64,000 nt of DNA, taken from contig NZ_CP110395.1 in NCBI RefSeq assembly GCF_029910215.1, positions 1,116,001 to 1,180,000 of the forward strand, given 5' to 3'. The stretch's first letter is position 1; every line of letters starts with the position of its first letter. Both the position numbers and the translations under genes were made by a program. Under the pieces are notes generated by a model. That model made no database searches. It was given only the letters and a program-made list of their open reading frames with translations, and was not told the DNA's origin. Source of the DNA: Paraburkholderia sp. D15 (lineage in GTDB: Bacteria > Pseudomonadota > Gammaproteobacteria > Burkholderiales > Burkholderiaceae). Below are positions 8,674 through 17,247 of the stretch, one piece after another.

Positions 8674-9353
8674 GCGACTATGAAATCGGCGAGGTCGACC
8701 GGCTGATCGCGAGCATCGTTCAGGCCGGCTTCATTGAGAGCGTCCAGTACGACCCGCCACGGTGCAGGGTGCGCAGCGGCGAGTGGGTCAGCGCACTGCT
8801 TCCATGGAAGACGTTTGCGGCCGGTCGCGTGCGCACGTGGTGCCCACCGTCAGTCGGCGAGCAGGCGGTTGTGCTGGCACCGTCCGGCACGCTCGCGGGC
8901 GCGTTCGTGCTGGCCGGCTTCTACAGCGATACGCATGGCGGCGCAAACGGGCACTCGGCCAGTCTCACCGCGACTGACTGGCCGGATGGCGCGCATGAGC
9001 ATTACGACCATGAAGCGCACGAGTACGTGTTTGCGGTGCCGGCGGGTGGGCGCATCGTGTTCCGCATCGGTGACACGCAGATGGAACTGACGGCGCAGGG
9101 CATCACGCAGCGCACGCAAAAGCTGCTGGTCGATGCGCCGGACTCGACGTTCACGGGCAACAGCACGACAGAGAAACGCCTGACGTTCCAGGGCGGCATG
9201 ACGGGCAGCAACGCGGCAGGCGGCCCGGCTTCGGAGATCGACGGCGAGGCACATTTCACGGGTGAAGTGACCTCGCAGGGCGTGTCACTGCCGAAGCACC
9301 GGCACATGACCGGAGCCGAGGGTGCGCCGACAAGCGATCCGTTACCAGGCTAA
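8670..9353 (+). CDS. V: Baseplate spike protein V (P2-like)
   Basis: The 227-aa product is the membrane-piercing spike at the tip of a contractile tail. An OB-fold-like N-terminal part (about 1-95, with GFIESVQYDPPRCRVRSGEW) is followed by a beta-helix-like repetitive region and a C-terminal tip with the HRH metal-binding motif (KHRHMTGAEGAPTSDPLPG), as in P2 gpV where histidines hold an iron. It overlaps the upstream gene by 4 bases. It is the first gene of the V-W-J-I-H-G order. Unusually, W does not follow directly, because a reverse-strand gene lies between them. Confidence 0.9.
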   Translation: MSDYEIGEVDRLIASIVQAGFIESVQYDPPRCRVRSGEWVSALLPWKTFAAGRVRTWCPPSVGEQAVVLAPSGTLAGAFVLAGFYSDTHGGANGHSASLTATDWPDGAHEHYDHEAHEYVFAVPAGGRIVFRIGDTQMELTAQGITQRTQKLLVDAPDSTFTGNSTTEKRLTFQGGMTGSNAAGGPASEIDGEAHFTGEVTSQGVSLPKHRHMTGAEGAPTSDPLPG

Positions 9354-9366
9354 CCGTGGGTGATGC

Positions 9367-10134
9367 CTACGGAGTTTCATGCAGCAACCCCGTCTTGTCT
9401 TCCCTGCACAGTGGCTTGAAAAATGCCATGCGCGACTGGAGCGAAACATTCTCCGCGTCGCGCTCCACGAAATCGCGGTTCGGATCTGGACGTGCGGTCA
9501 CCAGGAAGCCGCGAACACAGAAGTGCAGTTCGTACATCTGCTTGCTCAGTACAAAGGTTGTCTGCAGCGAGTGGCAGGTTATGTCGGCGTGTTCGATGTC
9601 GTCACGAAGGCCAGGCATTGCGAGATATAGCCGCAGGCAGCCATCCACTGCATTCGATACCTTCTCGAAACCCCAGAAGTAATTCCGGACGTCATCGATC
9701 ACTGGTGTTGACTGATAGAACTGCTCGATGATTGCCCGGTCCGCCGAGCTGCGCTCAACCCAGTTAGCGTAGGCCGTCTCGTAGTCACGGGCGGCTTCAT
9801 CAAACCGTGAGGTGCGGGCAGGGGCGACGATCTGATCGAGCAGGTGCATGGTGCGCATCTGGTATTGCGCGAGGGAAACGGTGAGGTCGTCTGTCGCAGC
9901 GCGTACAGCGTCGTGACTTCTTGTGATGGCTTCCCTCTCTTTCTGCTGCTGGTCAAGACGATGCGTAATCCATGTCCCCAGGATCGTGGAAAGCACGAAA
10001 CCCAAGGCCACGACCAGCATCGGGTGGCGACTCCACGAATCCAGCCGCGAGGCGAATGTCGCGCGAACTCGTGCTGGTTTGACAGCAGCAACGAACGTGT
10101 TTTTTGGTAGATGAGCACTTCTACGCTTGAACAA
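9367..10134 (-). CDS. Membrane-anchored reverse-strand moron, unknown function
   Basis: A 255-aa protein read against the tail operon, squeezed between V (stop 13 bases away) and the W module. One transmembrane helix lies at about residues 38-57 (MLVVALGFVLSTILGTWITH), after a basic N-terminus. The rest is a long helical, probably periplasmic segment with four cysteines. The start is a TTG at 10134 with an excellent gggagg site 5 bases upstream; an ATG-only reading would begin at residue 39 and cut into the membrane helix. Placement and orientation fit a moron: a cargo gene expressed from the lysogen, perhaps altering the host surface or blocking superinfection. No family was recognised and function is unknown. 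Confidence 0.65.
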   Translation of the reverse strand: MFKRRSAHLPKNTFVAAVKPARVRATFASRLDSWSRHPMLVVALGFVLSTILGTWITHRLDQQQKEREAITRSHDAVRAATDDLTVSLAQYQMRTMHLLDQIVAPARTSRFDEAARDYETAYANWVERSSADRAIIEQFYQSTPVIDDVRNYFWGFEKVSNAVDGCLRLYLAMPGLRDDIEHADITCHSLQTTFVLSKQMYELHFCVRGFLVTARPDPNRDFVERDAENVSLQSRMAFFKPLCREDKTGLLHETP

Positions 10135-10214
10135 GGCGCCTCCCGGGTCCCGTTTTTAAATGATGGATCACGGCGATTATCGGTGCGCCGATCCGTTCCG
10201 GCAAAGTCACTTTG

Positions 10215-10240
10215 GCCTCGCATTCGTGCGGGGCTTTTTT
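10215..10240 (+). terminator. Intrinsic terminator between moron and W module
   Basis: An 8-bp stem (GCCTCGCA/TGCGGGGC, with one G-T pair) closed by a TTCG tetraloop is followed by six T. It would stop plus-strand transcription entering from V and the moron region, implying a separate start or antitermination for the following baseplate genes. The start codon of the next gene is only 14 bases further on. Confidence 0.75.
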
Positions 10241-10253
10241 ATTGGATTCCGAT

Positions 10254-10472
10254 ATGCAAAACGACAACGATTCCCAGACACCGGCCGCGCTTTCCATGCC
10301 GGCCGCCGCGTTCCGCGACAAGGCATTCAGATCGCGCACGGTGGTGTTTCCCGATGGCGGGACCGCAGCAGTCGAGCAGGGTCGCGTTGCCGTTACGATG
10401 CCGGAACACATTGCTTTCCTGGAACAGCACGCCGGGTTTGAGCGTGTCGGGCGCGCCGATGGAGACAGTTGA
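10254..10472 (+). CDS. Small conserved-looking protein between V and W
   Basis: This 72-aa protein starts at ATG 10254, just downstream of a terminator. Residues about 20-62 (AAFRDKAFRSRTVVFPDGG, then VAVTMPEHIAFLEQHAGFERV) read as a compact domain. P2 has no equivalent gene between V and W. Its stop overlaps the start region of W, and codon use is like its neighbours, so it is likely a real baseplate-operon gene. Function is not recognised. Confidence 0.6.
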   Translation: MQNDNDSQTPAALSMPAAAFRDKAFRSRTVVFPDGGTAAVEQGRVAVTMPEHIAFLEQHAGFERVGRADGDS

Positions 10473-10474
10473 GC

Positions 10475-10810
10475 ATGGACGCCGTGACCGGTATGGACCG
10501 CAACACCGGCAGGCCCATTGCCGGCGTGGCGCATCTGAAGCAGAGCATTGGCGACATTCTCTCGACCCGCAGAGGCTCGCGGCGCGAGCGGCCTGACTAC
10601 GGCAGCGACATCCCGCGAATGGTTGACCTGCCGGTCACGCGGGGGTGGATTTCGACCGTTCAGGCCGAGGCCGCACGGGCGATCGGACGGTGGGAGCCGC
10701 GCATCCGGCTCTCGCGTGTCTCGGTCCTGTCGGTCCTCGACGCGCGGGTGACGTTCAGGATACAGGGCATCTATCTGGGCAGCGAGGTGCTGCTGGAGGT
10801 AACGACGTGA
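10475..10810 (+). CDS. W: Baseplate wedge protein W (gp25-like)
   Basis: The 111-aa protein belongs to the GPW/gp25 baseplate family, related to T4 gp25 and to TssE of type VI secretion. Diagnostic segments are the early helix region with LKQSIGDILSTRRGSRRERPDYGSDI and the strand-rich end VTFRIQGIYLGSEVLLEV. It forms the baseplate wedge that starts sheath assembly. ATG 10475 is preferred over a TTG six bases earlier because ggag lies at 10461-10464. Its stop overlaps the GTG start of J. Confidence 0.92.
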   Translation: MDAVTGMDRNTGRPIAGVAHLKQSIGDILSTRRGSRRERPDYGSDIPRMVDLPVTRGWISTVQAEAARAIGRWEPRIRLSRVSVLSVLDARVTFRIQGIYLGSEVLLEVTT

Positions 10811-11703
10811 ACACCATCGATCTGACGGCCATCGAGCCGCCCGACGTGGTCGAGACGCTCGACTTTGAAGAGATCTATCAGGACCTGCTGGAACACTTCC
10901 GGAGCATCTATCCCGAATGGAGCGCCGCGCTGGAATCCGATCCCGTGGTGAAGCTGCTCGAACTCGCGGCATACCGGGAGGTGCGTTACCGGGCGCGGGC
11001 CAACGACGCCGCGCGCTCGGTGATGCTCGCGTTTGCGACGGGCACAACGCTCGAACACCTCGCTGCGCTCTTCGGGATCGGCCGGCTCACGGTAAGGCCC
11101 GCCGACCCGGAAAGCGGGGATGAGGGCCTCAAGGAAAAAGACGACGACCTGCGCTCGCGCACGCAACTCGCGCCGCAGGGCTATTCGGTAGCGGGTCCCG
11201 AAGGGGCTTACCGGTCGCATGCGTTAAATGCCGACGGGCGTGTGCTGTCGGTTTCGGTGACGAGCCCGGCACCGTGCGAAATCGTCGTCACGATCCTCTC
11301 GCGCGAGGGCGATGGCACGGCCAGTGAAGAACTGATCGGGATCGTGACGAAAGCGTTGCGCGCCGAGGATGTGCGACCGCTGGCGGAAAAAGTGACGGTG
11401 CGCGGCGCGCAGATCATCCGCTATCGCATCCGCGCGACCCTCGTGTTCTTCGCCGGTCCCGACCGGTCCGTCGTGCTGACGGAATCCAGGAAGCGCGCAC
11501 GGCAGTACGCCGATGACATGCACCAGCTGGATATGGAAGTTACCACGGACGGCCTGCATGCCGCGATCCGGGTACCGGGTGTGCAGAAAGTCATTCTGGA
11601 AACGCCGCCGGACGGAATCCGGGTGTCGAAGGGGCAGGCGAGTTTCTGCACGGACATCGAACTGATTGACGGAGGCGTGTATGACGGCGGAGCGCAGCAA
11701 TAG
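10807..11703 (+). CDS. J: Baseplate assembly protein J (P2-like)
   Basis: A 298-aa baseplate wedge protein like P2 gpJ and T4 gp6. The N-terminus (DFEEIYQDLLEHFRSIYPEWSA, then KLLELAAYREVRYRARANDAARSVMLAFATG) is characteristic of the family, as is the later segment for the beta-rich C-domain. GTG 10807 overlaps the W stop; ggaggt at 10795-10800 supports it. It partners W to form wedges around the spike hub. The stop overlaps the start of I by about 23 bases. Confidence 0.92.
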   Translation: MNTIDLTAIEPPDVVETLDFEEIYQDLLEHFRSIYPEWSAALESDPVVKLLELAAYREVRYRARANDAARSVMLAFATGTTLEHLAALFGIGRLTVRPADPESGDEGLKEKDDDLRSRTQLAPQGYSVAGPEGAYRSHALNADGRVLSVSVTSPAPCEIVVTILSREGDGTASEELIGIVTKALRAEDVRPLAEKVTVRGAQIIRYRIRATLVFFAGPDRSVVLTESRKRARQYADDMHQLDMEVTTDGLHAAIRVPGVQKVILETPPDGIRVSKGQASFCTDIELIDGGVYDGGAQQ

Positions 11704-12268
11704 TCTGCTATCGGCTGGCCTGCTTCCGGCTGGTCTGCTGCCGGCGAATTCAACGAAGCTCGAGCGGAGCATCGCGGCGGTCAGTGCGCGTAGCGATGAC
11801 ATTGCGCTCCCGCTTGCCGATCTGATGAACCCGGATGCGATTCCGCTCGCGCTGCTGCCGTGGCTCGCATGGGCGCTGGGCGTGGACACGTGGAAAGACT
11901 ACTGGCCTGAGCAGGTCAAGCGTGCGCGCGTGAAGGCGGCGATTCCGATCGCGCGCAAGAAAGGCACGGTTGCAGCCGTGCGCGAGGTGATCGCCACGTT
12001 CGGCGCCAATCTCGCGTTACGGGAATGGTTCGAGACGGAGCCGCCGGGCCCGCGCGGTACGTTCGAGATCGTCATGACGGTCAGCGCCCGCGACGGGGTG
12101 CCGGCCACGGCCGCCTATGTCGCCGACATCATCGCCGAGATCGATCGTGCCAAGCGCGCGAGTGCGCATTACACCTTTACACAGGGGGTATCGATGCAGG
12201 GTACGCAGCGCGTTGCGGCGGCCGTGCGGCCGGCCCTGTATCGCCGCCTCTCACTTACGGATCAGTAA
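11681..12268 (+). CDS. I: Tail protein I (P2-like baseplate)
   Basis: This 195-aa protein resembles P2 gpI, a baseplate protein that links wedges to tail fibres. Marker segments are LLPWLAWALGVDTWKDYWPE (residues about 60-80) and the following RARVKAAIPIARKKGTVAAV, both typical of the family. ATG 11681 has ggagg at 11671-11675; an in-frame TTG 15 bases earlier is less likely. It overlaps J and is followed within 3 bases by the tail fibre gene, as in P2. Confidence 0.9.
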   Translation: MTAERSNSLLSAGLLPAGLLPANSTKLERSIAAVSARSDDIALPLADLMNPDAIPLALLPWLAWALGVDTWKDYWPEQVKRARVKAAIPIARKKGTVAAVREVIATFGANLALREWFETEPPGPRGTFEIVMTVSARDGVPATAAYVADIIAEIDRAKRASAHYTFTQGVSMQGTQRVAAAVRPALYRRLSLTDQ

Positions 12269-12270
12269 CG

Positions 12271-14889
12271 ATGATCGGATCACTCATCAATATCACCGAT
12301 GCGGGCCGCGCCGCGCTCGTCGCACCCGGTAACACGGGCACCAGCGCGCACCGTATCGTTGAGATCGGTCTGGGTACGGGCCTCTTCGATGCGGCCGATC
12401 GCACGCTTAAAAAGCTGCCGAACGAACTGAAGCGCATTACGACGTTCGGCGGCGAGAACGTGGCACCCGACACGATCCACGTGACGTTGCGCGACGACAC
12501 CGCCGACCAGTACGCGCTGTATGGCTTCGGCCTGTATATGGAAAACGGCGTGCTGTTCGGTGCGTACTGCCAGAAGCCCGAAGACGGCCCGATCATGGAG
12601 AAGTCGCCGGCGGCGATGCTGCTGCTGTCGGCCGACATGCAGTTCGCGACGATCGACGCGGCCCAGCTCGTGTTTGGCGACGCGAATTTTACCAATCCAC
12701 CGGCGACCACCGAGCGGCAGGGCGTTGTCGAGCTGGCGACACAGGCCGAGGTCGACGCCGGTGTCGACGACGTGCGCGCCATCACGCCCAGGACGGCGGC
12801 GACCCGCTATGCGGCACTCACGGGCGCCGCCTTTACTGGCCCCGTGCAGGCGGGCGCGCTCGTTGGCGAAGCCGATGCGCAGTTCTACGTGAAAGGCGCG
12901 AGCGGAGCGAATGGACGCGACGCGAAGATCCGTTTGTATGGCACGTTCGGCAACAATGCGGATACGGGTACGCGCCTCGCCGCGTCGATCCGCGCCGGCT
13001 TCAATGGGGGTAACTGGGGGACCGAGTACCTCGATTTCTGCCTGAACTATGGCGCGGCGAACGACGCGCAGAAGGATTCGTTGCAGGCACGCGTCCTGCG
13101 CCTTGTGGCGGGCGGCCGTGCGCTGTTCAACACCGCCGTTGATGACGGGACCAACATCGCGCAGTTCGGCGGCAACGTCAGCACGCGCGGTGTGCATACG
13201 TTCGGCTTCGGCTCGACCGTGAGCTGGATCTCGAACGATCCCACGGTGACCTATTTCCGCTCGAATGGTCATGTGTCGCTCGGCTCCGAAGCCGCTGCGG
13301 GCTTCCTCGATCTCGTCGCCGGCGGTGGTCAGCCGCGCATGCGTGTCACGGCATCCGGCCGCGTGCTTTTCGGCAAGTCGGATGATGACGGCGAAAACAT
13401 CGCGCAGTTCAACGGCAACACACGCACGTACGGGTTTGCCTATGCCGGCGCGTATGGCTCTGTGAAGGCATGGATGGCGGCCGACGCCGGCGCCGGCTAT
13501 TTCCGCACCGCCGGTAACGCGTCGATCGGCACCGAGGCACCGTATGGATTTACGGAACTGCTGGCGGGCGGCACGTCGTTGGTCAAGGTGCTGCCGTCCG
13601 GCCGGGTGCTGATGGGCAACACCGCCAACGATGACGGGACAAATTCGCTCCAGGTGGACGGCTCCGCCCGGTTCAACGGCACACTAAGCGTCGGTAAAAA
13701 CGGGGCAGAAGGACGGATACTGCTCGGCTCGAACGATGGATATTTCTATGCCAATGAGAAACAGGCCGGCTTCTACTCGCCGACGAACGGCCAGTTTCAA
13801 TACGAATTCGGGAACAGGAATCTCACCGTTCAGGGCAACGCTGTATGGCACGCGGGCAATCTGCGCAACCCGTGGAGCACAGACAACCTGGCGAACCCAT
13901 GGCACGCAGGAAATCTGCCGAGCCCGTGGCATGCGGGCAACCTGACGCCGCTGGATGTTGCCAAGGGCGGCACGATCTTCAATGACGTGGTGTTTGCCGA
14001 TGGCAAGCAACTGCTACTCGGCGAAGGTAACGCCACGCGTCCATCGCTGACATTCGTCAACGATGGCGCACCGGACACAGGTCTGTTTCATATCGCCGAT
14101 GGGGTGTTCGGGATCACCACCAACGGCGTCGAGTCGGTACGGTTCGGCACCAACAAGGAAGTGATTTTTGCAGGCACGCCGAAGGCGCAGACGCCGGCGC
14201 AGTTCGACAGCGGTCCGGACCTCGTCAACGGCGAGGCGCTGCAACGCGCGCTAGGCAGCTATTCCGGGGCACGCAGTTACACGCCAGGCTCGGTCGTTCT
14301 CACCGAGAAGAACATCGGGCAGGCCATTGTCGTGGCCGCGTCGCAGGGTCCGCAAACGTGGACGACGCCGGAATTGGCGCGACTGCCTATCGGCGCCGCG
14401 TTCCGCGTCAACAATCTTTCCGGTTACACCGTCAATTTTGTTCAGCAGAACGCCAATGACCGCTTTATGAGCTCGTTCGACGGAAGCGGTGGCTCCATGT
14501 CATTCCAGGTTCCTTTCGGCAGCGAAGTGACCTTCATCAAGTACCAGCCCTATACGTGGCTTGTGGTCGGTACGGGCGCGGATTTTCTGGGGCCGCTTTT
14601 CGGTTCATCTCTCGGCTCGAGCGGATTCCAGAAGCTGCCCAGCGGGATGATTTTCCAATGGGGAAATGGCGTCACGTCGAACGGGGCACTTACACAGACG
14701 CTGCCAATGACCTACCCGCGATCGCAACTCATCGGCGTTTCGAATGCGACCGGCGGCGGCAATTTCCTCACGAACGTTTATTCCCTGAGTCAGAGCCAGA
14801 TCATTATTTACGGCTATATCGCCAACTCTGCACAAGGTGGCGCGACTTACGGCGCCGGTCCGATCAACTGGTTTTCACTCGGGTTCTAG
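12271..14889 (+). CDS. H: Tail fibre protein H with internal repeats
   Basis: An 872-aa tail fibre. Residues 1-150 match the conserved phage tail-collar/DUF3751-like attachment domain (MIGSLINITDAGRAALVAPG onward), which joins the baseplate. A PPATTERQGVVELATQAEV segment follows, typical of P2-like fibres. The shaft contains two full 81-aa repeats (13114-13356 and 13357-13599) and the beginning of a third, plus four tandem 9-residue units built on WHAGNL (13846-13953). The C-terminal 200 residues, Gly/Ser-rich, are the likely receptor-binding tip and depend on the assembly protein downstream. The frame is open 246 bases upstream, but ATG 12271 starts the conserved domain. Confidence 0.93.
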   Translation: MIGSLINITDAGRAALVAPGNTGTSAHRIVEIGLGTGLFDAADRTLKKLPNELKRITTFGGENVAPDTIHVTLRDDTADQYALYGFGLYMENGVLFGAYCQKPEDGPIMEKSPAAMLLLSADMQFATIDAAQLVFGDANFTNPPATTERQGVVELATQAEVDAGVDDVRAITPRTAATRYAALTGAAFTGPVQAGALVGEADAQFYVKGASGANGRDAKIRLYGTFGNNADTGTRLAASIRAGFNGGNWGTEYLDFCLNYGAANDAQKDSLQARVLRLVAGGRALFNTAVDDGTNIAQFGGNVSTRGVHTFGFGSTVSWISNDPTVTYFRSNGHVSLGSEAAAGFLDLVAGGGQPRMRVTASGRVLFGKSDDDGENIAQFNGNTRTYGFAYAGAYGSVKAWMAADAGAGYFRTAGNASIGTEAPYGFTELLAGGTSLVKVLPSGRVLMGNTANDDGTNSLQVDGSARFNGTLSVGKNGAEGRILLGSNDGYFYANEKQAGFYSPTNGQFQYEFGNRNLTVQGNAVWHAGNLRNPWSTDNLANPWHAGNLPSPWHAGNLTPLDVAKGGTIFNDVVFADGKQLLLGEGNATRPSLTFVNDGAPDTGLFHIADGVFGITTNGVESVRFGTNKEVIFAGTPKAQTPAQFDSGPDLVNGEALQRALGSYSGARSYTPGSVVLTEKNIGQAIVVAASQGPQTWTTPELARLPIGAAFRVNNLSGYTVNFVQQNANDRFMSSFDGSGGSMSFQVPFGSEVTFIKYQPYTWLVVGTGADFLGPLFGSSLGSSGFQKLPSGMIFQWGNGVTSNGALTQTLPMTYPRSQLIGVSNATGGGNFLTNVYSLSQSQIIIYGYIANSAQGGATYGAGPINWFSLGF
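13114..13599 (+). repeat. Two tandem 243-bp (81-aa) repeats in tail fibre shaft
   Basis: Two consecutive units of exactly 81 codons start with GRALF and GRVLF. They share the DDG.NIAQF.GN core, a YFR....S.G.EA..GF..L.AGG centre and a terminal S. A degenerate third start (GRVLMGNTANDDGTN) follows at 13600. Such units probably form stacked shaft segments, and their number could vary between relatives. Confidence 0.8.
13846..13953 (+). repeat. Four tandem 27-bp repeats encoding WHAGNL units
   Basis: Four 27-base units begin with TGG and encode nine-residue units of the form W-H-A-G-N-L-x-x-P; the second unit is diverged (WSTDNLANP). A single VWHAGN motif is common in tail fibres before the receptor-binding tip. 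Four in tandem suggests expansion by slippage or unequal exchange. Confidence 0.85.
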
Positions 14890-14890
14890 C

Positions 14891-15403
14891 ATGACCCAGA
14901 TATATGCACACCTCGACGCCGAGCGCGTCGTGACGGGCTTTTATTCGGACGCAATCCACGCGCCTGACCAGATCCCGGCCGGCTCCATCCAGATCACCAG
15001 CGCGGACCATGCACAACTGCTCGAAGGGCAGAGCGCAGGGAAGCGGATGGCGCTTTGCGCGGAAGGCAAACCGCAGCTACTCGACCCGGCACCGCCGGGC
15101 GAGGAAGTACTCGCGGAAATCGCGCGCCTGCAACGTGACCAACTGCTCGCGGAAACGGATGCCATCGTTACGCGGCAACGCGACCAGCTCGACGAAGGTC
15201 GCGTGCCTGATCTCGACGACGAACAGTACAGGTCGTGGCTCGTCTATCGCCGCGCGCTGCGCGACCTGCCTGACCAGACGGGATTCCCGACGGAAATCGT
15301 CTGGCCGCAGAGGCCGAGTGCAACCGGCAAGCCGGCCACCGACGCAACGCAGCCAGCGGGCGGTGCGTCGACGCTGACCCAGCCAGGTCCGCCGGTTGCC
15401 TGA
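14891..15403 (+). CDS. G: Tail fibre assembly protein G-like
   Basis: A 170-aa chaperone-like protein directly after the fibre gene. The N-terminus (MTQIYAHLDAERVVTGFYSD, then DQIPAGSIQITSADHAQLL) follows the pattern of tail fibre assembly proteins, which help fold and attach the distal fibre. The middle is an alpha-helical EVLAEIARLQRDQLLAETDAI segment, followed by YRSWLVYRRALRDLPDQTGFPTEI, also typical (W..YR.ALRD.....FP..I.WP). A Pro/Thr-rich tail ends the protein. An intrinsic terminator lies just downstream, closing the V-to-G operon as in P2. Confidence 0.9.
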   Translation: MTQIYAHLDAERVVTGFYSDAIHAPDQIPAGSIQITSADHAQLLEGQSAGKRMALCAEGKPQLLDPAPPGEEVLAEIARLQRDQLLAETDAIVTRQRDQLDEGRVPDLDDEQYRSWLVYRRALRDLPDQTGFPTEIVWPQRPSATGKPATDATQPAGGASTLTQPGPPVA

Positions 15404-15422
15404 TCCGGTTGTATTACACCCC

Positions 15423-15461
15423 ATGACCGCCCGAAGACGTTGTGTCGGGTGGTCATTTTTT
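15423..15461 (+). terminator. Intrinsic terminator between fibre-assembly and sheath genes
   Basis: ATGACC-GC-CCGA pairs with TCGGG-T-GGTCAT around a ten-base loop, followed by T6. It ends the baseplate/fibre operon. The sheath ribosome site (tggagaga) lies directly after it, so any promoter for the sheath operon must overlap this hairpin or lie upstream. Confidence 0.8.
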
Positions 15462-15474
15462 ATGGAGAGACCTC

Positions 15475-16653
15475 ATGGGTGCAACATCGTTTTTCCACGG
15501 CGTGACCGTGTCGCTCGTCGACAGCGGTCCCCGTACCATCGCCGTGCCGTCGTCGTCGATCGTCGGCATGGTCAGCACGTACACACCCGGCGCGGATCTC
15601 GCCGCGCCCAATGTGCCGGTGCAGCTCACGAGCTATCGTGAAGCGGTCGCGGCATTCGGCGAGAAAAGCGCGATCGCGCAGGCCGCACGCGCAATCTATG
15701 CGCAGAGCAAGGCCGTGATCGTTGCGAGCGGTGTTCCCGATGGTGTCGCGGGCGGCGAACCTGCTGCGCTGACCTCGGCGATTATCGGTGGCGTGACAGC
15801 GGGCGGCGCACGCACCGGCATGCAGTCGTTGCTCGATGCGAAATCGAAATTCAACGTGCAGCCGCGGCTGCTGCTTGCTCCCGGCTTCTCGTCGAAGCAG
15901 GCCGTAGCGAGCGCCATGGATTCGCTCGCGGGACGGCTGCGGGCGATCGGCATCATCGACGGTCCGAACACCGACGATGAGGCAGCCATCGCGTATGCGA
16001 AGAATTTCGGCAGCAAGCGGCTCTACATGGTCGACCCCGGTGCGATGTACTGGGACACCACCGCGAATGCGGATGTGAGCGCGCCGGCGTCACCGTATGC
16101 CGCAGGGCTCTTCTGCCAGACGGACGCCAACGTCGGTTTCTGGGCGTCGCCGTCGAACAAGGAAATCACCGATCTCACCGGGACGAAACGGCCGGTCGAA
16201 TTTCTCGACGGCGACGAGACGTGCCGCGCGAACCTGCTGAACAACGCGAACGTCGCCACGATCATCCGCGACGGCGGGTTCCGGCTGTGGGGCAACCGCA
16301 CGCTGTCGGCCGACGCGAAGTGGAAATTCGTCACGCGCGTGCGCACGCTCGACATCGTGATGGATGCGGTACTCGCGGGCCACAAGTGGGCGGTCGATCG
16401 CGGCATCACGGCGACCTACGTCGCGGACGTGACCGAAGGGCTGCGGGCGTTCATGCGCGATCTGAAAAACCAGGGCGCGCTGATCAATTTCGAGGTGTAC
16501 GCCGATCCGGAGCTGAACACCGCAACGCAGCTCGAGGACGGCAAGGTGTACTGGAACATCCGCTTCACCGATGTGCCGCCGGCAGAAAACCCGAACTTCC
16601 GCTTCGAGGTCACCAACCAGTGGCTGACCGAAGTGCTCGATACCAATACGTGA
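15475..16653 (+). CDS. FI: Contractile tail sheath protein FI
   Basis: The 392-aa product forms the contractile sheath, and its size equals P2 gpFI (about 396). Diagnostic regions are FFHGVTVSLVDSGPRTIAVP near the start, the central LAPGFSSKQAVASAMDSLAG, the RLYMVDPGAMYWD strand and the late handshake-like FRFEVTNQWLTEVLD. ATG 15475 follows ggagag at 15464. It begins the sheath-tube-tape measure operon after a terminator. Confidence 0.95.
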   Translation: MGATSFFHGVTVSLVDSGPRTIAVPSSSIVGMVSTYTPGADLAAPNVPVQLTSYREAVAAFGEKSAIAQAARAIYAQSKAVIVASGVPDGVAGGEPAALTSAIIGGVTAGGARTGMQSLLDAKSKFNVQPRLLLAPGFSSKQAVASAMDSLAGRLRAIGIIDGPNTDDEAAIAYAKNFGSKRLYMVDPGAMYWDTTANADVSAPASPYAAGLFCQTDANVGFWASPSNKEITDLTGTKRPVEFLDGDETCRANLLNNANVATIIRDGGFRLWGNRTLSADAKWKFVTRVRTLDIVMDAVLAGHKWAVDRGITATYVADVTEGLRAFMRDLKNQGALINFEVYADPELNTATQLEDGKVYWNIRFTDVPPAENPNFRFEVTNQWLTEVLDTNT

Positions 16654-16663
16654 GAGGTGATAC

Positions 16664-17167
16664 GTGATTCCGGAAACACTCTATAACTTCAATGTGTACA
16701 CCGACGGCAGGGGCTTTGCCGGGCGTGCTACGCAATGCACGTTGCCCAAACTGAAGATCAAGACGGATGACCATCGTGCCGGCGGCATGGACGCGCCCGT
16801 GAAGATCGATCTCGGCATGGAGGGGCTCGAAGCCGCATTCCAGATGTCGACGATGGAGCGCGATGTACTGAAATTCTTTGGTCTCGCCGATGCGACGGCA
16901 TTCAACGGCGTGTTCCGCGGTGCCTTCCGCGATACGAAGGGCGCGACCAAGGCGGTGGCCGTGACATTTCGCGGGATGCTCTCGGAGTTCGATGGCGGCG
17001 ACTGGAAGCCCGGCGAAAAGGTCGATGCCAAATTCACCGTGTCGCTGACGTACTACAAGCTGGAGATCGACGGCGTGGTCGTGCACGAGATCGACGTGCT
17101 GGGCATGGTGCGCATCATCGACGGGGTGGACCAGCTTGCCGAGGTGCGCAAGGCGATCGGTATGTAG
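16664..17167 (+). CDS. FII: Tail tube protein FII
   Basis: This 167-aa protein matches P2 gpFII, the major tail tube subunit, in length and sequence (MIPETLYNFNVYTDGRGFAG at the start; YYKLEIDGVVVHEIDVLGMV near the end). It starts with GTG 16664, with gagaggtg as ribosome site, 10 bases after the sheath stop. High expression equal to the sheath is expected. The stop is embedded in a short tandem repeat that continues into the intergenic region. Confidence 0.94.
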   Translation: MIPETLYNFNVYTDGRGFAGRATQCTLPKLKIKTDDHRAGGMDAPVKIDLGMEGLEAAFQMSTMERDVLKFFGLADATAFNGVFRGAFRDTKGATKAVAVTFRGMLSEFDGGDWKPGEKVDAKFTVSLTYYKLEIDGVVVHEIDVLGMVRIIDGVDQLAEVRKAIGM

Positions 17168-17188
17168 CGGTATGTAGCGGTATGTAGC
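17159..17188 (+). repeat. Three tandem 10-bp repeats after tube gene
   Basis: CGGTATGTAG occurs three times in direct succession, the first copy including the TAG stop codon of the tube gene. The extra copies lie in noncoding DNA and look like slippage products. They provide two further in-line stop-like triplets but no evident function. Confidence 0.85.
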
Positions 17189-17247
17189 AGCGTGTCGCGA
17201 CATTCAGCGGATTACGACGACGTGCGCGGCATAGTGACTTTGACATG

